The position numbers and the translations under genes are program-made. Positions 8,986 to 18,882 of a stretch of DNA of 64,000 nucleotides are shown in pieces. The stretch covers positions 124,001 to 188,000 of the forward strand of contig CAVZFD010000002.1 in assembly GCA_963774455.1 (NCBI GenBank), read 5' to 3'. The notes under the pieces are model-generated. The model did not search any database. It was not told where the DNA came from and saw only the letters and a list, made by a program, of their open reading frames with translations. Positions within the stretch are counted from its first letter, which is position 1, and each line of letters starts with the position of its first letter. This DNA is from DATFVA01 sp963774455. Its GTDB lineage: Bacteria; Bacteroidota; Ignavibacteria; Ignavibacteriales; Ignavibacteriaceae.

Positions 8986-10089
8986 ATGAAAAAAATTACA
9001 GTGCTTGGGGCGGGTATGGTGGGCGGTGCAATAGCTGCTGATCTTTCGAAGAACTTTGAGGTAACCCTGTGCGACATAAATGAAGAGAGACTCAAGAGAA
9101 TATCCACTGAGATAAGTATCACAACAAAACAGGCGGATTTGTCAGATAAAAAGCAGCTAAGAAGCGCGGTTTCCGATGCAGATATCGTTGCCTGTGCTGT
9201 GCCGGGATTTATGGGATTCCAGACCCTGGAAACAATTATCGAAGAAGGAAAAAATGTAGTGGATATTTCTTTCTTCAATGAAGACCCATTCCTGCTGGAT
9301 GCTTATGCCAAAAAAAATAATGTAACTGCAGTTGTCGATTGCGGGGTGGCGCCGGGCCTAAGCAACATCATACTGGGATACTATAATGCAAAGATGAAGA
9401 TAGATTCATTTGAATGTTATGTCGGCGGGCTGCCTGTAGAACGAAAATGGCCTTTTGAATATAAAGCTCCGTTTTCGCCTCCCGATGTAATTGAAGAGTA
9501 TACACGACCTGCAAGAATTAAGGAAAACGGAAAAATTATAACCAGACCCGCATTATCAGATCCCGAATTAATTGGGACCGAGGCCGGAACTCTTGAAGCA
9601 TTTAATACAGACGGTTTAAGGTCGCTGCTCACCACTATCAATATCCCTGATATGAAAGAGAAAACGCTTCGTTATCCCGGGCACATTGAATTAATGAGGG
9701 TTCTGAGGGAATCCGGGTTCTTTAATAAAGAGGAAATTGATATAGACGGGAAAATGGTAAGACCTCTTGATCTATCATCAAGACTGCTATTTCCTTTATG
9801 GAAACTTGAAGAGGGTGAGGAGGAGTTTACATATCTTAAGCTTATAATTACAGGTGAAGGAAAGAAAATTGAATATTCCCTCCTTGATAAATACGATAAG
9901 GCAACTAATACATCGTCAATGGCAAGAACCACAGGATATACCTGTGCGGCTGCAGTGAACCTTGTATTAAAAGGAGATTATAAGCGCAAAGGTGTTTCAC
10001 CGCCTGAGTATATCGGCAGTGAAGGAAATTGTTTTGAAGAGGTTCTAAAATATCTTGCCGGAAGGAATATAAAGATCCAAAAAAAATAG
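8986..10089 (+). CDS. Saccharopine dehydrogenase-family oxidoreductase
   Basis: A 367-residue NAD(P)-binding enzyme. The Rossmann glycine motif GAGMVGGAIA is at residues 8-17, and the C-terminal domain has VDCGVAPGLSN and TGEG segments typical of saccharopine dehydrogenase and lysine 6-dehydrogenase-like proteins. It may act in lysine catabolism or synthesis, but the substrate is not fixed by sequence. The frame is open further upstream to 8797, yet the ATG at 8986 is preceded by AGAGG and begins directly with the Rossmann strand, so the longer version is rejected. A TAACTTTG at 8912-8919 resembles a Bacteroidota -7 element. Confidence 0.85.
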   Translation: MKKITVLGAGMVGGAIAADLSKNFEVTLCDINEERLKRISTEISITTKQADLSDKKQLRSAVSDADIVACAVPGFMGFQTLETIIEEGKNVVDISFFNEDPFLLDAYAKKNNVTAVVDCGVAPGLSNIILGYYNAKMKIDSFECYVGGLPVERKWPFEYKAPFSPPDVIEEYTRPARIKENGKIITRPALSDPELIGTEAGTLEAFNTDGLRSLLTTINIPDMKEKTLRYPGHIELMRVLRESGFFNKEEIDIDGKMVRPLDLSSRLLFPLWKLEEGEEEFTYLKLIITGEGKKIEYSLLDKYDKATNTSSMARTTGYTCAAAVNLVLKGDYKRKGVSPPEYIGSEGNCFEEVLKYLAGRNIKIQKK

Positions 10090-10225
10090 ATTTACTTTTA
10101 TGAAATTATCCGGAAATGAGTCATCCCTGTATCTATCCTTAATAATCCAACAATTTAATGCTGTATAAAAAGAACACATTCGTGTTACAGCGGGACACAA
10201 AGACTGCAATATGCATCAGGAGAGA

Positions 10226-10279
10226 TAACAGAGAAAGAGTTCACAGACGATATTACTGTAAAACCCTTTTTCTCTGTTA
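10226..10279. repeat. Inverted repeat, TAACAGAGAAA / TTTCTCTGTTA
   Basis: Perfect 11-base arms at 10226-10236 and 10269-10279, separated by 32 bases. Pairing can extend inward with one mismatch. No T-run follows on either strand. It may form an RNA hairpin at the 3' end of the dehydrogenase transcript. Confidence 0.55.
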
Positions 10280-10422
10280 CTTAGAGGAAGGAATTAAATA
10301 TTAAATATCATATCACGTATGAATATTTTTAGAATTGAGATATAGCTTAACACTTAATTATCCTGTGCTCTGCCTACTGGACTTTAACTTTTTCTTGCCA
10401 GGAGTCACCCTGGAATTAAGTA

Positions 10423-10446
10423 CCGGTTTGCCGTGAAGCAAACCGG
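10423..10446 (-). terminator. Putative terminator hairpin after the M3 peptidase gene
   Basis: A perfect 9-bp stem CCGGTTTGC/GCAAACCGG with a 6-base loop, 39 bases downstream of the peptidase stop codon. There is no long T-run, so intrinsic termination is only plausible. Confidence 0.45.
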
Positions 10447-10484
10447 CAGAGAATTTAATAGTACTATACAAATAACGAAACCAA

Positions 10485-12362
10485 TCATTTCTTTGAAAGA
10501 ATCTCTTCCATCTGATCCATCACATCATTCATTCTCTTCATAGTCAGTTTAAATGGTTCTGCGGAAAGCGGATCAATTCCCGCTTTTTTAATCAATTCAA
10601 TCGGATACTCCGAACTTCCGCCCTTAAGTATGTGATAATATTTATCAACCGCAGGCTTTCCCTCTGTCATAACGTTTTCTGCCAGAGCAGTAGAATAGAT
10701 AAGTGATGTTGAATATTGGTAAACATAATAAGTATAGTTAACAAAGTGAGGTATATACTCCCATTCATAAGCCACATATGGATCTACCACACATATTCCC
10801 TTATCATTACCATAGTATTCCTTTACAAGATCATAGTATAGATTGCAAAGGTCCTCACCGGTAATCGGCTGCTGGTTTTCGGCCATCTCATGCACTTTCA
10901 GTTCAAATTCAGCGAACAGGGTCTGGCGGAACACTGTAGTCCGTAAGAGATCCAGGTAGCTGCCCAGAAGATATAATTTTTCATCATCATTTTTTGCATG
11001 AGCTACCATATAATTGTTGAGGAGATTCTCATTAAAAGTAGAAGCTATTTCAGCAACGAATGTCGGATAATCGGCAGTGGCAAACGGCTGATTCTTGCTT
11101 GAGAAATAACTATGCATCGTATGACCTAGTTCGTGAGCAAGTGTAGAAACTGATTCATAATCGTCGTTCCAGTTCATAAGAATATATGGATGCACGTCAT
11201 AAGCGCTTCCGGAAGAATATGCTCCGCTTCTCTTTCCAACATTCGGCAAAAAATCGATCCATCCGCTTCCGAATGCTTTATTCAGAGTTGCGATGTAATC
11301 TTCCCCCATTGGTTCAAGGGCTTTCTTTATTATATCCTCACCCTGTTCAACAGTGAAATCCATTTCAACTTTCTTAACGAGCGGGGTGTAAAGATCGTAA
11401 TAATGTAAAGTATCTACCCCAAGCATTTTCTTCTTGAGTGTAAGGAAACGCTGAAGCGTCGGGATACTATTATGTATCTGTTTTATCAGATTCGTATACA
11501 CGCTTACTGGGATATTGGGACCATCGACAGAAGCAGCAAGAGCCGATTCATAATTTCTGTCTTTCGCATATACAAAGTCGGTTTTAACTTTGCCGGCAAA
11601 GTTTGCACCTATTGTATTCTTGAAGTCGCCGTATCTGTTGAAGAAGGCTTCGAATATTTTAGCCCTGTCTTCTTTTACACCTGTTGACCTGTATTTTGTA
11701 TATGCCGAATTCGTAAGGGTAACCTCTTCACCTGTGGAGAGAGTAACCTTCGCATACGGCATTTCGGCATTATTAAAAACATTATATACATCGGATGGTG
11801 TTTCTGTAATCAATCCGAATGAAGCAAGTATTTTTTCCTGGTCGGCGGAAAGAGTATGCGCTCTCATTCTCTGAATATCTTCGATATACATTTTGTACTG
11901 ATCGAGCTTTGGTTCTTTGGCCAGGAAATCTTTTACTTTTGCGGGATCCATGGCGAGAACTTCAGGCCTGATCCAGGCAGTAGACTCAGAAAATTTTGTT
12001 CCTAAAGTTGAGGCTTCCTGTCTCAGCGACTCATTTGAGGAGACAGAAAGATCTTCATCTGCAAGGAGTCCTGAATAAGTAGAAAAACGGAAATACTCCT
12101 TCAAGGTATTGAAAAACAGGTCCATAGCATTGAGGAATGTTGCCGGGTCCTGATCAAGTTTTCCCTTGTAGGACTCAATTTTATCTATATTGCTGCTTAC
12201 TTCTGTTTTAGCGCTCTTCCAGTCTGAGACTGAAGCATACAGGTCGGTTAAAGTCCATTTATATTTCCCGGGAATTTCTTTTCTTTCTTTGGTCTGCGGG
12301 AAAGAACAGACCACAAACATTAAAGTTAGAATGATAATAAGGTAAGAATTGAGCCGTAACAT
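10485..12362 (-). CDS. M3-family oligoendopeptidase (PepF-like), exported
   Basis: About 625 residues. The zinc motif HELGHTMH (HExxH) is preceded by STLA, and the distal EIAST region supplies the third ligand, as in thimet/oligoendopeptidase F enzymes. An N-terminal hydrophobic signal (SYLIIILTLMFVVCS) suggests export. A cysteine follows the hydrophobic stretch but the lipobox is poor. The start chosen is the ATG at 12362, which has AGGGAG about 6 bases upstream; a longer ATG at 12398 has no such site. The enzyme should cut short peptides, probably in the periplasm, and could process products of other exported peptidases such as the M14 enzyme at 2188. Confidence 0.92.
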   Translation of the reverse strand: MLRLNSYLIIILTLMFVVCSFPQTKERKEIPGKYKWTLTDLYASVSDWKSAKTEVSSNIDKIESYKGKLDQDPATFLNAMDLFFNTLKEYFRFSTYSGLLADEDLSVSSNESLRQEASTLGTKFSESTAWIRPEVLAMDPAKVKDFLAKEPKLDQYKMYIEDIQRMRAHTLSADQEKILASFGLITETPSDVYNVFNNAEMPYAKVTLSTGEEVTLTNSAYTKYRSTGVKEDRAKIFEAFFNRYGDFKNTIGANFAGKVKTDFVYAKDRNYESALAASVDGPNIPVSVYTNLIKQIHNSIPTLQRFLTLKKKMLGVDTLHYYDLYTPLVKKVEMDFTVEQGEDIIKKALEPMGEDYIATLNKAFGSGWIDFLPNVGKRSGAYSSGSAYDVHPYILMNWNDDYESVSTLAHELGHTMHSYFSSKNQPFATADYPTFVAEIASTFNENLLNNYMVAHAKNDDEKLYLLGSYLDLLRTTVFRQTLFAEFELKVHEMAENQQPITGEDLCNLYYDLVKEYYGNDKGICVVDPYVAYEWEYIPHFVNYTYYVYQYSTSLIYSTALAENVMTEGKPAVDKYYHILKGGSSEYPIELIKKAGIDPLSAEPFKLTMKRMNDVMDQMEEILSKK

Positions 12363-12688
12363 AAAAAGCTCCCTAAATAATATGAAAAAATTGACCATTT
12401 AAATTAAATAAATTAAGCGATGGATGGAAAAACAAATAGGATGAACGGTAAAGACTAATTTTTTTAGAACTTCGTGAAAAAATTGTATGTTTTTTGAACA
12501 AATTTATTTATTATCGTGCTGTAAAAATTCCCTAATTCCTTTAGCAATAAAAGCAGATCTACAGAAGTACTCTATTTTTATAGGTCTTTCTCATTTCTTA
12601 TAGTTTATTGCAGGATTACTAGTATATTTTAACTAATGTTCGCAGGTATCATTCAACCCATATTCAACTTATTAACAGGAGCTGTAAA
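12363..12688. other. Divergent intergenic region
   Basis: About 326 AT-rich bases between divergent genes. It must hold both promoters. I see no convincing TAnnTTTG element, repeat or coding frame in it. Confidence 0.5.
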
Positions 12689-13102
12689 ATGAAAAAATTG
12701 TTTCTTTTTGTCCTTCTTCTTGCGGGTCTGGGATTTAAAACTGATCTATTTGCTCAGAGCGAACCCGTTCTATATTTCTGTGAACATTATGATTCTGACA
12801 ATGGGGAGGTCGGTGTGAGCGACAGGTTTACCAAAGGTTATCTCACTGTGATGGTAAAATGCGATCATAAGCTTGGACTTGAGGATGTTCACATTCAATT
12901 TGACAAATATAATTTCCGGACAGGAGATTTCGAATACTACAAAAAATTTGACTATACTGTTGAAAGTGATATGAGTTATATCTTTTTTGCCAAGAATTCC
13001 GACAGCGATCTTAAGTTTGATGAAGCTGGATTTTACAGGGTTTTCCTGCTGGATAAAGATGATAGTACAGTCGCAAGCGCTATTATTGAAATAGTCGATT
13101 GA
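12689..13102 (+). CDS. Small secreted protein of unknown function
   Basis: 137 residues with a clear signal peptide (hydrophobic residues 4-17, cleavage near LFAQ at 20-23). The mature part is acidic and rich in Phe, Tyr and Asp, with a predicted all-beta appearance and two cysteines (CEH and KCDH). No family is recognised. The start has a GGAGCTG site about 8 bases upstream and a strong terminator follows, so it is a single-gene transcript. A periplasmic or surface role is inferred from the signal peptide only. Confidence 0.75.
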   Translation: MKKLFLFVLLLAGLGFKTDLFAQSEPVLYFCEHYDSDNGEVGVSDRFTKGYLTVMVKCDHKLGLEDVHIQFDKYNFRTGDFEYYKKFDYTVESDMSYIFFAKNSDSDLKFDEAGFYRVFLLDKDDSTVASAIIEIVD

Positions 13103-13129
13103 CTAAAGCTTAAGAATATTGTTTTCAAC

Positions 13130-13160
13130 AACGGCGTGTACAGCACGCCGTTTTCATTTT
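13130..13160 (+). terminator. Intrinsic terminator after the small secreted protein gene
   Basis: A 9-bp stem AACGGCGTG/CACGCCGTT with a 5-base loop (TACAG), followed by TTCATTTT. It starts 27 bases after the stop codon. Confidence 0.85.
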
Positions 13161-13238
13161 AAATAGTACTGAGAGCAATAACAATGTAAACCTAAATCAT
13201 TAAATTTAGAAGCTTTATTAAATAAACTTAAGAAAAAT

Positions 13239-14228
13239 ATGAATCCTGATTTTGATGTTATTATTATAGGAGCGGGACCAATAGGCATCTCCTGCGGTAT
13301 AGAAGCTGTTAAAAGGAAATATAGCCATTTAATCATCGAAAAGGGCTGCCTGGTTAATTCTCTGTTTCATTATCCCACCAATATGGTCTTCTTCTCAACT
13401 TCAGAAAGACTGGAAATCGGTGAAGTTCCTTTTGTGTCTCACGGCGATAAGCCGACACGACGCGAAGCCCTTGAATATTTCCGGAGAGTGGTAAGCAGCT
13501 GGGAATTAAATATAAAAACTTATGAGAGCGTAACTGCTGTAAATGAAGTCAAAGGGTTATATAAAGTGATTACCGATAAAGCAGAGTACACAGCAGAGAA
13601 TATAATTATAGCCACTGGTTTTTATGACAAGCCTAACCTGCTTAATATTCCGGGAGAAAACCTTCCCAAGGTAAAGCATTACTTTGATGAGGCTCATCCG
13701 TATGTTTACCTTAAGCTGATTGTAATCGGAGGAGGAAATTCTGCTGTAGATGTCGCCCTTGAAACATACCGCCGTGGTTCGGATGTAACAATGGTTATAA
13801 GGGAGGACAAATTAAAGGAGGGGGTAAAATATTGGGTCAGACCGGATATTGAGAACAGAATAAACGAAGGCTCAATTAAAGCTTATTTCAATTCGAAGAT
13901 AATAGCATTAAGAGAGGATGAGGCTGATATCGAAACTCAGGAAGGTATCCTGACCATTAAAAATGATTTTGTTTTTGCAATGACAGGCTACCATCCCGAT
14001 TTTAATTTTCTCAGAGAATCGGGAATTGAAATATCAAAAGAGTATTGTCCTGTTTATAATGAAGAAACTTATGAAACTAACAAGGAAAGGATATATCTTG
14101 CAGGTGTTGTTTGCGGCGGAATGGATACCAGCCGGTTCTTTATTGAGAATTCACGATATCATGCAGACGCAGTTTTTAACTCAATCGAGAGTAAAAGATC
14201 ACAAATCCCCGCTGAAAAGACAAAATAA
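13239..14228 (+). CDS. ypdA: YpdA-family bacillithiol disulfide reductase (FAD/NAD)
   Basis: A 329-residue thioredoxin reductase-like flavoprotein without the redox CxxC pair. The FAD-binding GAGPIG is at residues 11-16 and the NADPH-binding GGGNSAVDVA near 166-175. The stretch EKGCLVNSLFHYPTNMVFFS near residues 36-55 is characteristic of YpdA/Bdr, which reduces bacillithiol disulfide using NADPH. The presence of bshA at 43408 supports a bacillithiol redox system in this organism. It is upstream of the aldolase gene by 76 bases, which may be a separate transcript. Confidence 0.85.
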   Translation: MNPDFDVIIIGAGPIGISCGIEAVKRKYSHLIIEKGCLVNSLFHYPTNMVFFSTSERLEIGEVPFVSHGDKPTRREALEYFRRVVSSWELNIKTYESVTAVNEVKGLYKVITDKAEYTAENIIIATGFYDKPNLLNIPGENLPKVKHYFDEAHPYVYLKLIVIGGGNSAVDVALETYRRGSDVTMVIREDKLKEGVKYWVRPDIENRINEGSIKAYFNSKIIALREDEADIETQEGILTIKNDFVFAMTGYHPDFNFLRESGIEISKEYCPVYNEETYETNKERIYLAGVVCGGMDTSRFFIENSRYHADAVFNSIESKRSQIPAEKTK

Positions 14229-14304
14229 TTTTCTATGGTTTGATGAGTAAATTAAATAACATTATCTTATAAAATATGTGAATAGTAAAATAAAGAGGAA
14301 AAAA

Positions 14305-15351
14305 ATGGCAGATAAAATAAAAGAATTACTCGGCAGTGAAGCAGAATCACTTCTGAGTTATAAAGCTAAATTTCCCAAAGAGCAGCTGAACCTGCCGGGA
14401 CCGGATTTTGTTGACAGGGTTTTTGCCCAGACGGACAGAAATATAAATGTCATGAAAAATCTTCAATGGATATTCAGCAGCGGAAGACTCTCAGGTACGG
14501 GTTACCTTTCGATTCTACCTGTTGACCAGGGAATTGAACACAGTGCAGGAGCATCCTTTGCCCCCAATCCCGAATATTTTGATCCCCTGAATATAGTAAA
14601 GCTTGCTGTAGAAGGAGGCTGCAACGCCGTTGCTTCAACCCTGGGCGTGCTTGGTATGTGTTCAAGGAAATATGCACACAAGATTCCTTTTATTATGAAG
14701 GTAAATCATAATGAACTTTTAACCTACCCGAATCATTATGACCAGATTATGTTTGCCGGCGTAGAGCAGGCATATGATATGGGAGCGGCTGCAATCGGCG
14801 CTACAATATATTTCGGTTCCGAGGAAAGCGACAGGCAGATCATAGAGGTGAGTGAAGCCTTCCAATATGCGCACGAGCTGGGACTCGCTACAATTCTCTG
14901 GTGCTATCTTCGCAATAATGATTTCAAGAAAGATAAAGATTATCATGTTGCTGCCGATCTTACAGGTCAGGCAAATCATCTCGGTGTAACAATTGAGGCC
15001 GATATTATAAAACAAAAGCTTCCCGAGAACAACGGAGGTTTTAATGCTATAAAGTTCGGCAAAACCAGCAAAAAGGTTTATGAAGATCTTTCAACGGATC
15101 ACCCTATAGATCTCACCCGCTACCAGGTAATAAATAATTATATGGGTAGAGCAGGTTTAATTAACAGCGGCGGAGCTTCAGGCGAAAATGATTTTGCTGA
15201 AGCCGCAAAAACGGCGGTAATAAATAAGAGAGCCGGGGGAATGGGCCTGATCTCTGGAAGAAAAGCTTTCCAGCGTCCCATGAAAGATGGTATAAAACTT
15301 CTTAATACTATACAGGATGTTTATCTCAGTAAAGAAGTGACAATTGCCTGA
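14305..15351 (+). CDS. fbaB: Class I fructose-bisphosphate aldolase (DhnA/FbaB type)
   Basis: 348 residues of the DhnA-type class I aldolase family, which cleaves fructose 1,6-bisphosphate through a lysine Schiff base without a metal. LPVDQGIEHS near 71-80, the KVNHN segment near 132-136 and NAIKFGKT near 247-254 (candidate Schiff-base K250) fit the barrel. GGASGEND and AGGMGLISGRKAF near the C-terminus form the phosphate-binding loops. The ATG at 14305 has AGAGGAA just upstream, so the in-frame GTG at 14278 is not used. It is a central glycolysis/gluconeogenesis enzyme. Confidence 0.92.
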   Translation: MADKIKELLGSEAESLLSYKAKFPKEQLNLPGPDFVDRVFAQTDRNINVMKNLQWIFSSGRLSGTGYLSILPVDQGIEHSAGASFAPNPEYFDPLNIVKLAVEGGCNAVASTLGVLGMCSRKYAHKIPFIMKVNHNELLTYPNHYDQIMFAGVEQAYDMGAAAIGATIYFGSEESDRQIIEVSEAFQYAHELGLATILWCYLRNNDFKKDKDYHVAADLTGQANHLGVTIEADIIKQKLPENNGGFNAIKFGKTSKKVYEDLSTDHPIDLTRYQVINNYMGRAGLINSGGASGENDFAEAAKTAVINKRAGGMGLISGRKAFQRPMKDGIKLLNTIQDVYLSKEVTIA

Positions 15352-15376
15352 CCCCATCTCAACCAATCTTTAAATT

Positions 15377-15401
15377 CCGCCCGGGTAAACAAACCGGGCG
15401 G
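15377..15401. terminator. Putative bidirectional terminator hairpin
   Basis: A perfect 8-bp GC-rich stem CCGCCCGG/CCGGGCGG with a 9-base loop lies between the convergent aldolase and cytochrome genes. Neither side has a strong T-run. Confidence 0.6.
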
Positions 15402-15434
15402 ACCTATATCTCCAAACTTTTTACTTTAAGCCGG

Positions 15435-15860
15435 TTATTTCTGGGTCAAAAGGTATTCAGCTATTTTCCCTAATTCCTGTACATTTATATTGCTGAATGA
15501 GGGCATTACCATATTCGGGTACTTCTGCTGGTATTCCTTAAATCTGTCGTTGTCCATATATGAGGAAGGATTTCTCAGGTAATTTGTCAATTGATCCTTG
15601 CTCCAATATTGATTAAGGTTTTGTAATGAGGGTGCCGTTTTGGTCCCAGCGAGATCCTGTCCATGGCAGTTTTTGCAGCCTAGTTTATCTATCAGTTCGG
15701 CAGGACTCATGTCCTCGTTTGAGGCCATATTCTGCTGGGAGACGGGACTATTCATAGGACCTGTAGTTTTCCTTCCCGGTTCATTAGTAACTCTCTGAAG
15801 GAGAAACAGCAGCATAAAAAGAACCAGGAAAGCAGCTACCCATATTTGAGGTTTTGTCAT
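15435..15860 (-). CDS. Membrane-anchored monohaem cytochrome c
   Basis: 141 residues. An N-terminal hydrophobic helix (about 5-22) anchors it or acts as an uncleaved signal. The haem-binding motif CKNCH sits near residues 82-86, and the MVMPSF motif near 117-122 supplies a likely methionine axial ligand. It should carry electrons on the periplasmic face. It lies 27 bases downstream of the SIMPL gene on the same strand, so the two are probably cotranscribed, though a shared function is not known. Confidence 0.9.
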   Translation of the reverse strand: MTKPQIWVAAFLVLFMLLFLLQRVTNEPGRKTTGPMNSPVSQQNMASNEDMSPAELIDKLGCKNCHGQDLAGTKTAPSLQNLNQYWSKDQLTNYLRNPSSYMDNDRFKEYQQKYPNMVMPSFSNINVQELGKIAEYLLTQK

Positions 15861-15887
15861 TGTTCAGTTCGGTTTTTTTTCGGAAAA

Positions 15888-16619
15888 TTATTCGATTTCA
15901 AAAGACGCATTCACCACCGCGGTAATCTCTTTTTCAATAGAGCTTAAATCGTTTACACCGTAATCAGAAACCTGGTTGGATAATCTGGGAGTTATTTGGA
16001 GAACACCCATCCGGGCGTCGCGCATAGGTCCCAGCGAACGCCCTGTTGCCTTAGCGATTTTGTCCGCGCGTATCATTGCATCTTTCGCGGCATCCGCCTG
16101 GATATCAATCTTAAGTTCGGCAAGTTTGGTGTAATGATATTCAGGCTGTTCCACATTAAAGTTTACGCCTTTTTCAACAACAGATGGAATATCAAGAGAT
16201 ATCTCTTTTATTTTGTTAACATCCGAGGATTGTATTTCTATCCTCTGATTGTAATTATAAGCTCTTACAACACCAGTTTGATAACCATTCGCCCCAATTT
16301 CATATATGGGGTAGCTATTTATTGTATAAAACTCAATTTTACTCTCAGGAAAACCTTTGGATGAAAGATATGAAACCAGTACAGGCTTCATCTTTAAAAG
16401 CTCCCTGTACGCTTCTTCGGCAGTTGCAGCCTGGGCACTTACTGTACCCCTCAGAACACCAAGATCAGAGGTGATGTCCTTCTTTGCAGAACCCGTAACA
16501 TTGATTGTCTGGTTCGAGGTATAATTAGATTTCCAGGTAACTGCGAGTATGATCGCGCATATAATAATGGCAGCGGAACCTATTACCGCAGGTATGAAAA
16601 GATTGTCTTTGTTATTCAT
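15888..16619 (-). CDS. SIMPL-domain (DUF541) protein
   Basis: 243 residues. A single N-terminal transmembrane helix (about 10-28) is followed by a SIMPL domain opening with INVTGSAKKDITSD and containing AYRELLKMKPVLVSYLSSKG and ATGRSLGP. Members are periplasmic or surface proteins linked to oxidative stress or signalling in some organisms, with no biochemical activity known to me. It is upstream of the cytochrome gene in the same direction. Confidence 0.85.
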   Translation of the reverse strand: MNNKDNLFIPAVIGSAAIIICAIILAVTWKSNYTSNQTINVTGSAKKDITSDLGVLRGTVSAQAATAEEAYRELLKMKPVLVSYLSSKGFPESKIEFYTINSYPIYEIGANGYQTGVVRAYNYNQRIEIQSSDVNKIKEISLDIPSVVEKGVNFNVEQPEYHYTKLAELKIDIQADAAKDAMIRADKIAKATGRSLGPMRDARMGVLQITPRLSNQVSDYGVNDLSSIEKEITAVVNASFEIE

Positions 16620-16820
16620 AAGGAAATTTTATTAAAATGTGTGAGAAAATTATTAAAAATGTATATCCTTAACAACTAATAATGGCCTTAGCTTCCATTA
16701 TACGGCATAAAATGGAGAATTACCATACTTATATTGCATTTAAGCCGTCATAAGAAACATGCCGCGGTAGCAATAATTTGACTATATTTAAAAAAAATCA
16801 GACAATAAACTGGAAGAAAG

Positions 16821-18881
16821 TTGAACCATCTTTCAAATGAAAATAGTCCTTACCTCCTTCAGCATGCTGGCAATCCTGTCGATTGGTTCCCATGGGGAAG
16901 CGAGGCGTTCGCAAAAGCTTCTGAAGAGGATAAACCAGTATTTTTATCAATTGGATATTCAACGTGTCACTGGTGCCATGTTATGGAAAAAGAATCTTTT
17001 GAAGACGAATCAACAGCCCGGATGATGAACGATGTTTTTGTATCGATTAAAGTCGACCGTGAGGAAAGACCTGATATCGACGGAATATATATGCAGGTCT
17101 GCCAGATGCTTTCAGGCAGCGGGGGATGGCCGCTTACCATTATAATGACTCCCGATAAAAATCCTTTTTTTGCAGGTACGTATTTTCCTAAGGAATCAAG
17201 GTTCGGCCGCCCGGGAATGAAGGATCTTATTCCGCAAATCAAAGATCTCTGGATGAATAAACGTGATGAGATAAATAAAACGGCCTCTGAAATTGTGAAA
17301 GCATTAAGCGAGGAAACAAAAAAGGAATATGCAGCACCGAATGAAGCTGTCATTGAAAAAGCATTTAGAGAGTTCAGGGACAGGTTCGACAGCGAATACG
17401 GAGGGTTCGGCAGTGCTCCTAAGTTCCCCTCTCCTCATAACCTGATTTTCCTGTTAAAGTATCATAACACTTTCAAGGATGAAGCTGCGCTGGTGATGGT
17501 GACGAAAACGTTGGAACAAATGAGACGGGGTGGAATATATGATCATATCGGTTATGGGTTTCACAGGTATTCAACCGACAGGCAATGGCTGGTGCCTCAC
17601 TTTGAAAAGATGCTGTATGATCAGGCCCTCCTCGCTGTCTCTTATGTTGAATTATACCAGGTTACAGGTAATGAGCTGTATAAGGAAACCGCGGAAGAAA
17701 TCCTTGAATATGTTTTAAGAGATATGACTTCTCCCGAAGGCGGCTTTTTTTCAGCAGAGGATGCGGACAGTGAGGGTGAAGAAGGGAAATTCTATTTGTG
17801 GACAAATGATGAATTTCAAAGTATCCTGGGGCAGGACGCTGATTTATTATCTAAAGTATTTAACCTGCAGCCGGAAGGCAATTTTACTGATCCTTTAAAT
17901 AAAAATGCCGAACCGGGTAATATCCTTCATCTTAAAAAAACGCTGAGTGAATTATCTGAGGAAAACGGTCTGGCTGAAGAAGTACTTAACAACAAAATAG
18001 CCCTGGCCAGGGAAAAATTATTCGAAGTACGTGAACAGAGAGTGCATCCGTTTAAGGATGATAAAATCCTTACCGACTGGAACGCACTAATGATTTCTGC
18101 CTTTTCAAAAGCTGCGCGTGCTTTCGGAAACAGCTTATATGAAGACGCGGCCGCTAAAGCCGTTAAGTTTATAATAACTAACCTGAGAACAGAAGAAGGA
18201 CGACTTCTTCACCGGTTCCGGAACGGTGAAGCAGGAATTACAGGAAACCTTGACGATTATGCCTTTATGATCTCAGCTTTGATTGACCTGTATGAAACTA
18301 CTTTTGATGTCAGTCTGCTCAAAATTGCAATAGAGTTTAACGATCATATGATTGAACATTTTTATGATAACATAAACGGAGGATTCTTTTTTACTCCTGA
18401 TTATGGTGAAGAGTTGATCACACGGAATAAGGAAATATATGACGGTGCTATTCCCTCAGGTAATTCTATTGCGATACAGAATCTGCTGAAACTTGGAAAG
18501 ATCACCGGCAATTCAATCCTTGAAGATAAATCCGATGAAACACTCCGCTGTTTTTCAGAACAGATAAACAGGATGCCGTCAGCATTTGCAAATTCGGTTT
18601 CAGGACTAATTAGGGCTTACCGCGATTCCCTCGAGATTGTAATTGCTGGAAGTAAAGATGATCAGACGACCAAAGAAATTCTCGATTATTTCGGCAGGAA
18701 TTTTATACCCAACAAAGTAATACTTCTGAAGGAACCCGGTGATAAGGAACTGGCTGAGATCGCACCATTCACCGAACAGATGGTACAACAGGATAAGTCT
18801 GCAACGGTGTACGTATGCAGACATTATGCCTGTGAAATGCCGGTTACCTCAGTTGATGAAATTAAAAAACTTATCAGTTGA
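16821..18881 (+). CDS. yyaL: YyaL/DUF255 thioredoxin-domain protein
   Basis: 686 residues. It starts at a TTG preceded by GGAAG, because the family invariably begins with the sequence seen here (N-L-xx-E-xSPYLLQHAxNPVDW). The N-terminal thioredoxin-like domain has CHWC at 49-52, and an alpha/alpha-barrel follows (about 200-600) resembling cellulose- and N-acylglucosamine epimerase folds. The role of the family is unclear. Its stop is one base from the stop of the convergent lpdA gene, leaving no room for a terminator between them. Confidence 0.9.
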   Translation: MNHLSNENSPYLLQHAGNPVDWFPWGSEAFAKASEEDKPVFLSIGYSTCHWCHVMEKESFEDESTARMMNDVFVSIKVDREERPDIDGIYMQVCQMLSGSGGWPLTIIMTPDKNPFFAGTYFPKESRFGRPGMKDLIPQIKDLWMNKRDEINKTASEIVKALSEETKKEYAAPNEAVIEKAFREFRDRFDSEYGGFGSAPKFPSPHNLIFLLKYHNTFKDEAALVMVTKTLEQMRRGGIYDHIGYGFHRYSTDRQWLVPHFEKMLYDQALLAVSYVELYQVTGNELYKETAEEILEYVLRDMTSPEGGFFSAEDADSEGEEGKFYLWTNDEFQSILGQDADLLSKVFNLQPEGNFTDPLNKNAEPGNILHLKKTLSELSEENGLAEEVLNNKIALAREKLFEVREQRVHPFKDDKILTDWNALMISAFSKAARAFGNSLYEDAAAKAVKFIITNLRTEEGRLLHRFRNGEAGITGNLDDYAFMISALIDLYETTFDVSLLKIAIEFNDHMIEHFYDNINGGFFFTPDYGEELITRNKEIYDGAIPSGNSIAIQNLLKLGKITGNSILEDKSDETLRCFSEQINRMPSAFANSVSGLIRAYRDSLEIVIAGSKDDQTTKEILDYFGRNFIPNKVILLKEPGDKELAEIAPFTEQMVQQDKSATVYVCRHYACEMPVTSVDEIKKLIS

Positions 18882-18882
18882 G

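Larger units (their letters stand above)
10090..10484. other. Intergenic region with inverted repeats
   Basis: About 395 bases between two stop codons of convergent genes. No coding frame is convincing. It contains an 11-bp inverted repeat with a long loop (10226-10279), a 5-bp stem at 10398-10413 (CCAGG/CCTGG) and a perfect 9-bp stem at 10423-10446. These probably serve as transcription ends for the convergent genes. Confidence 0.6.
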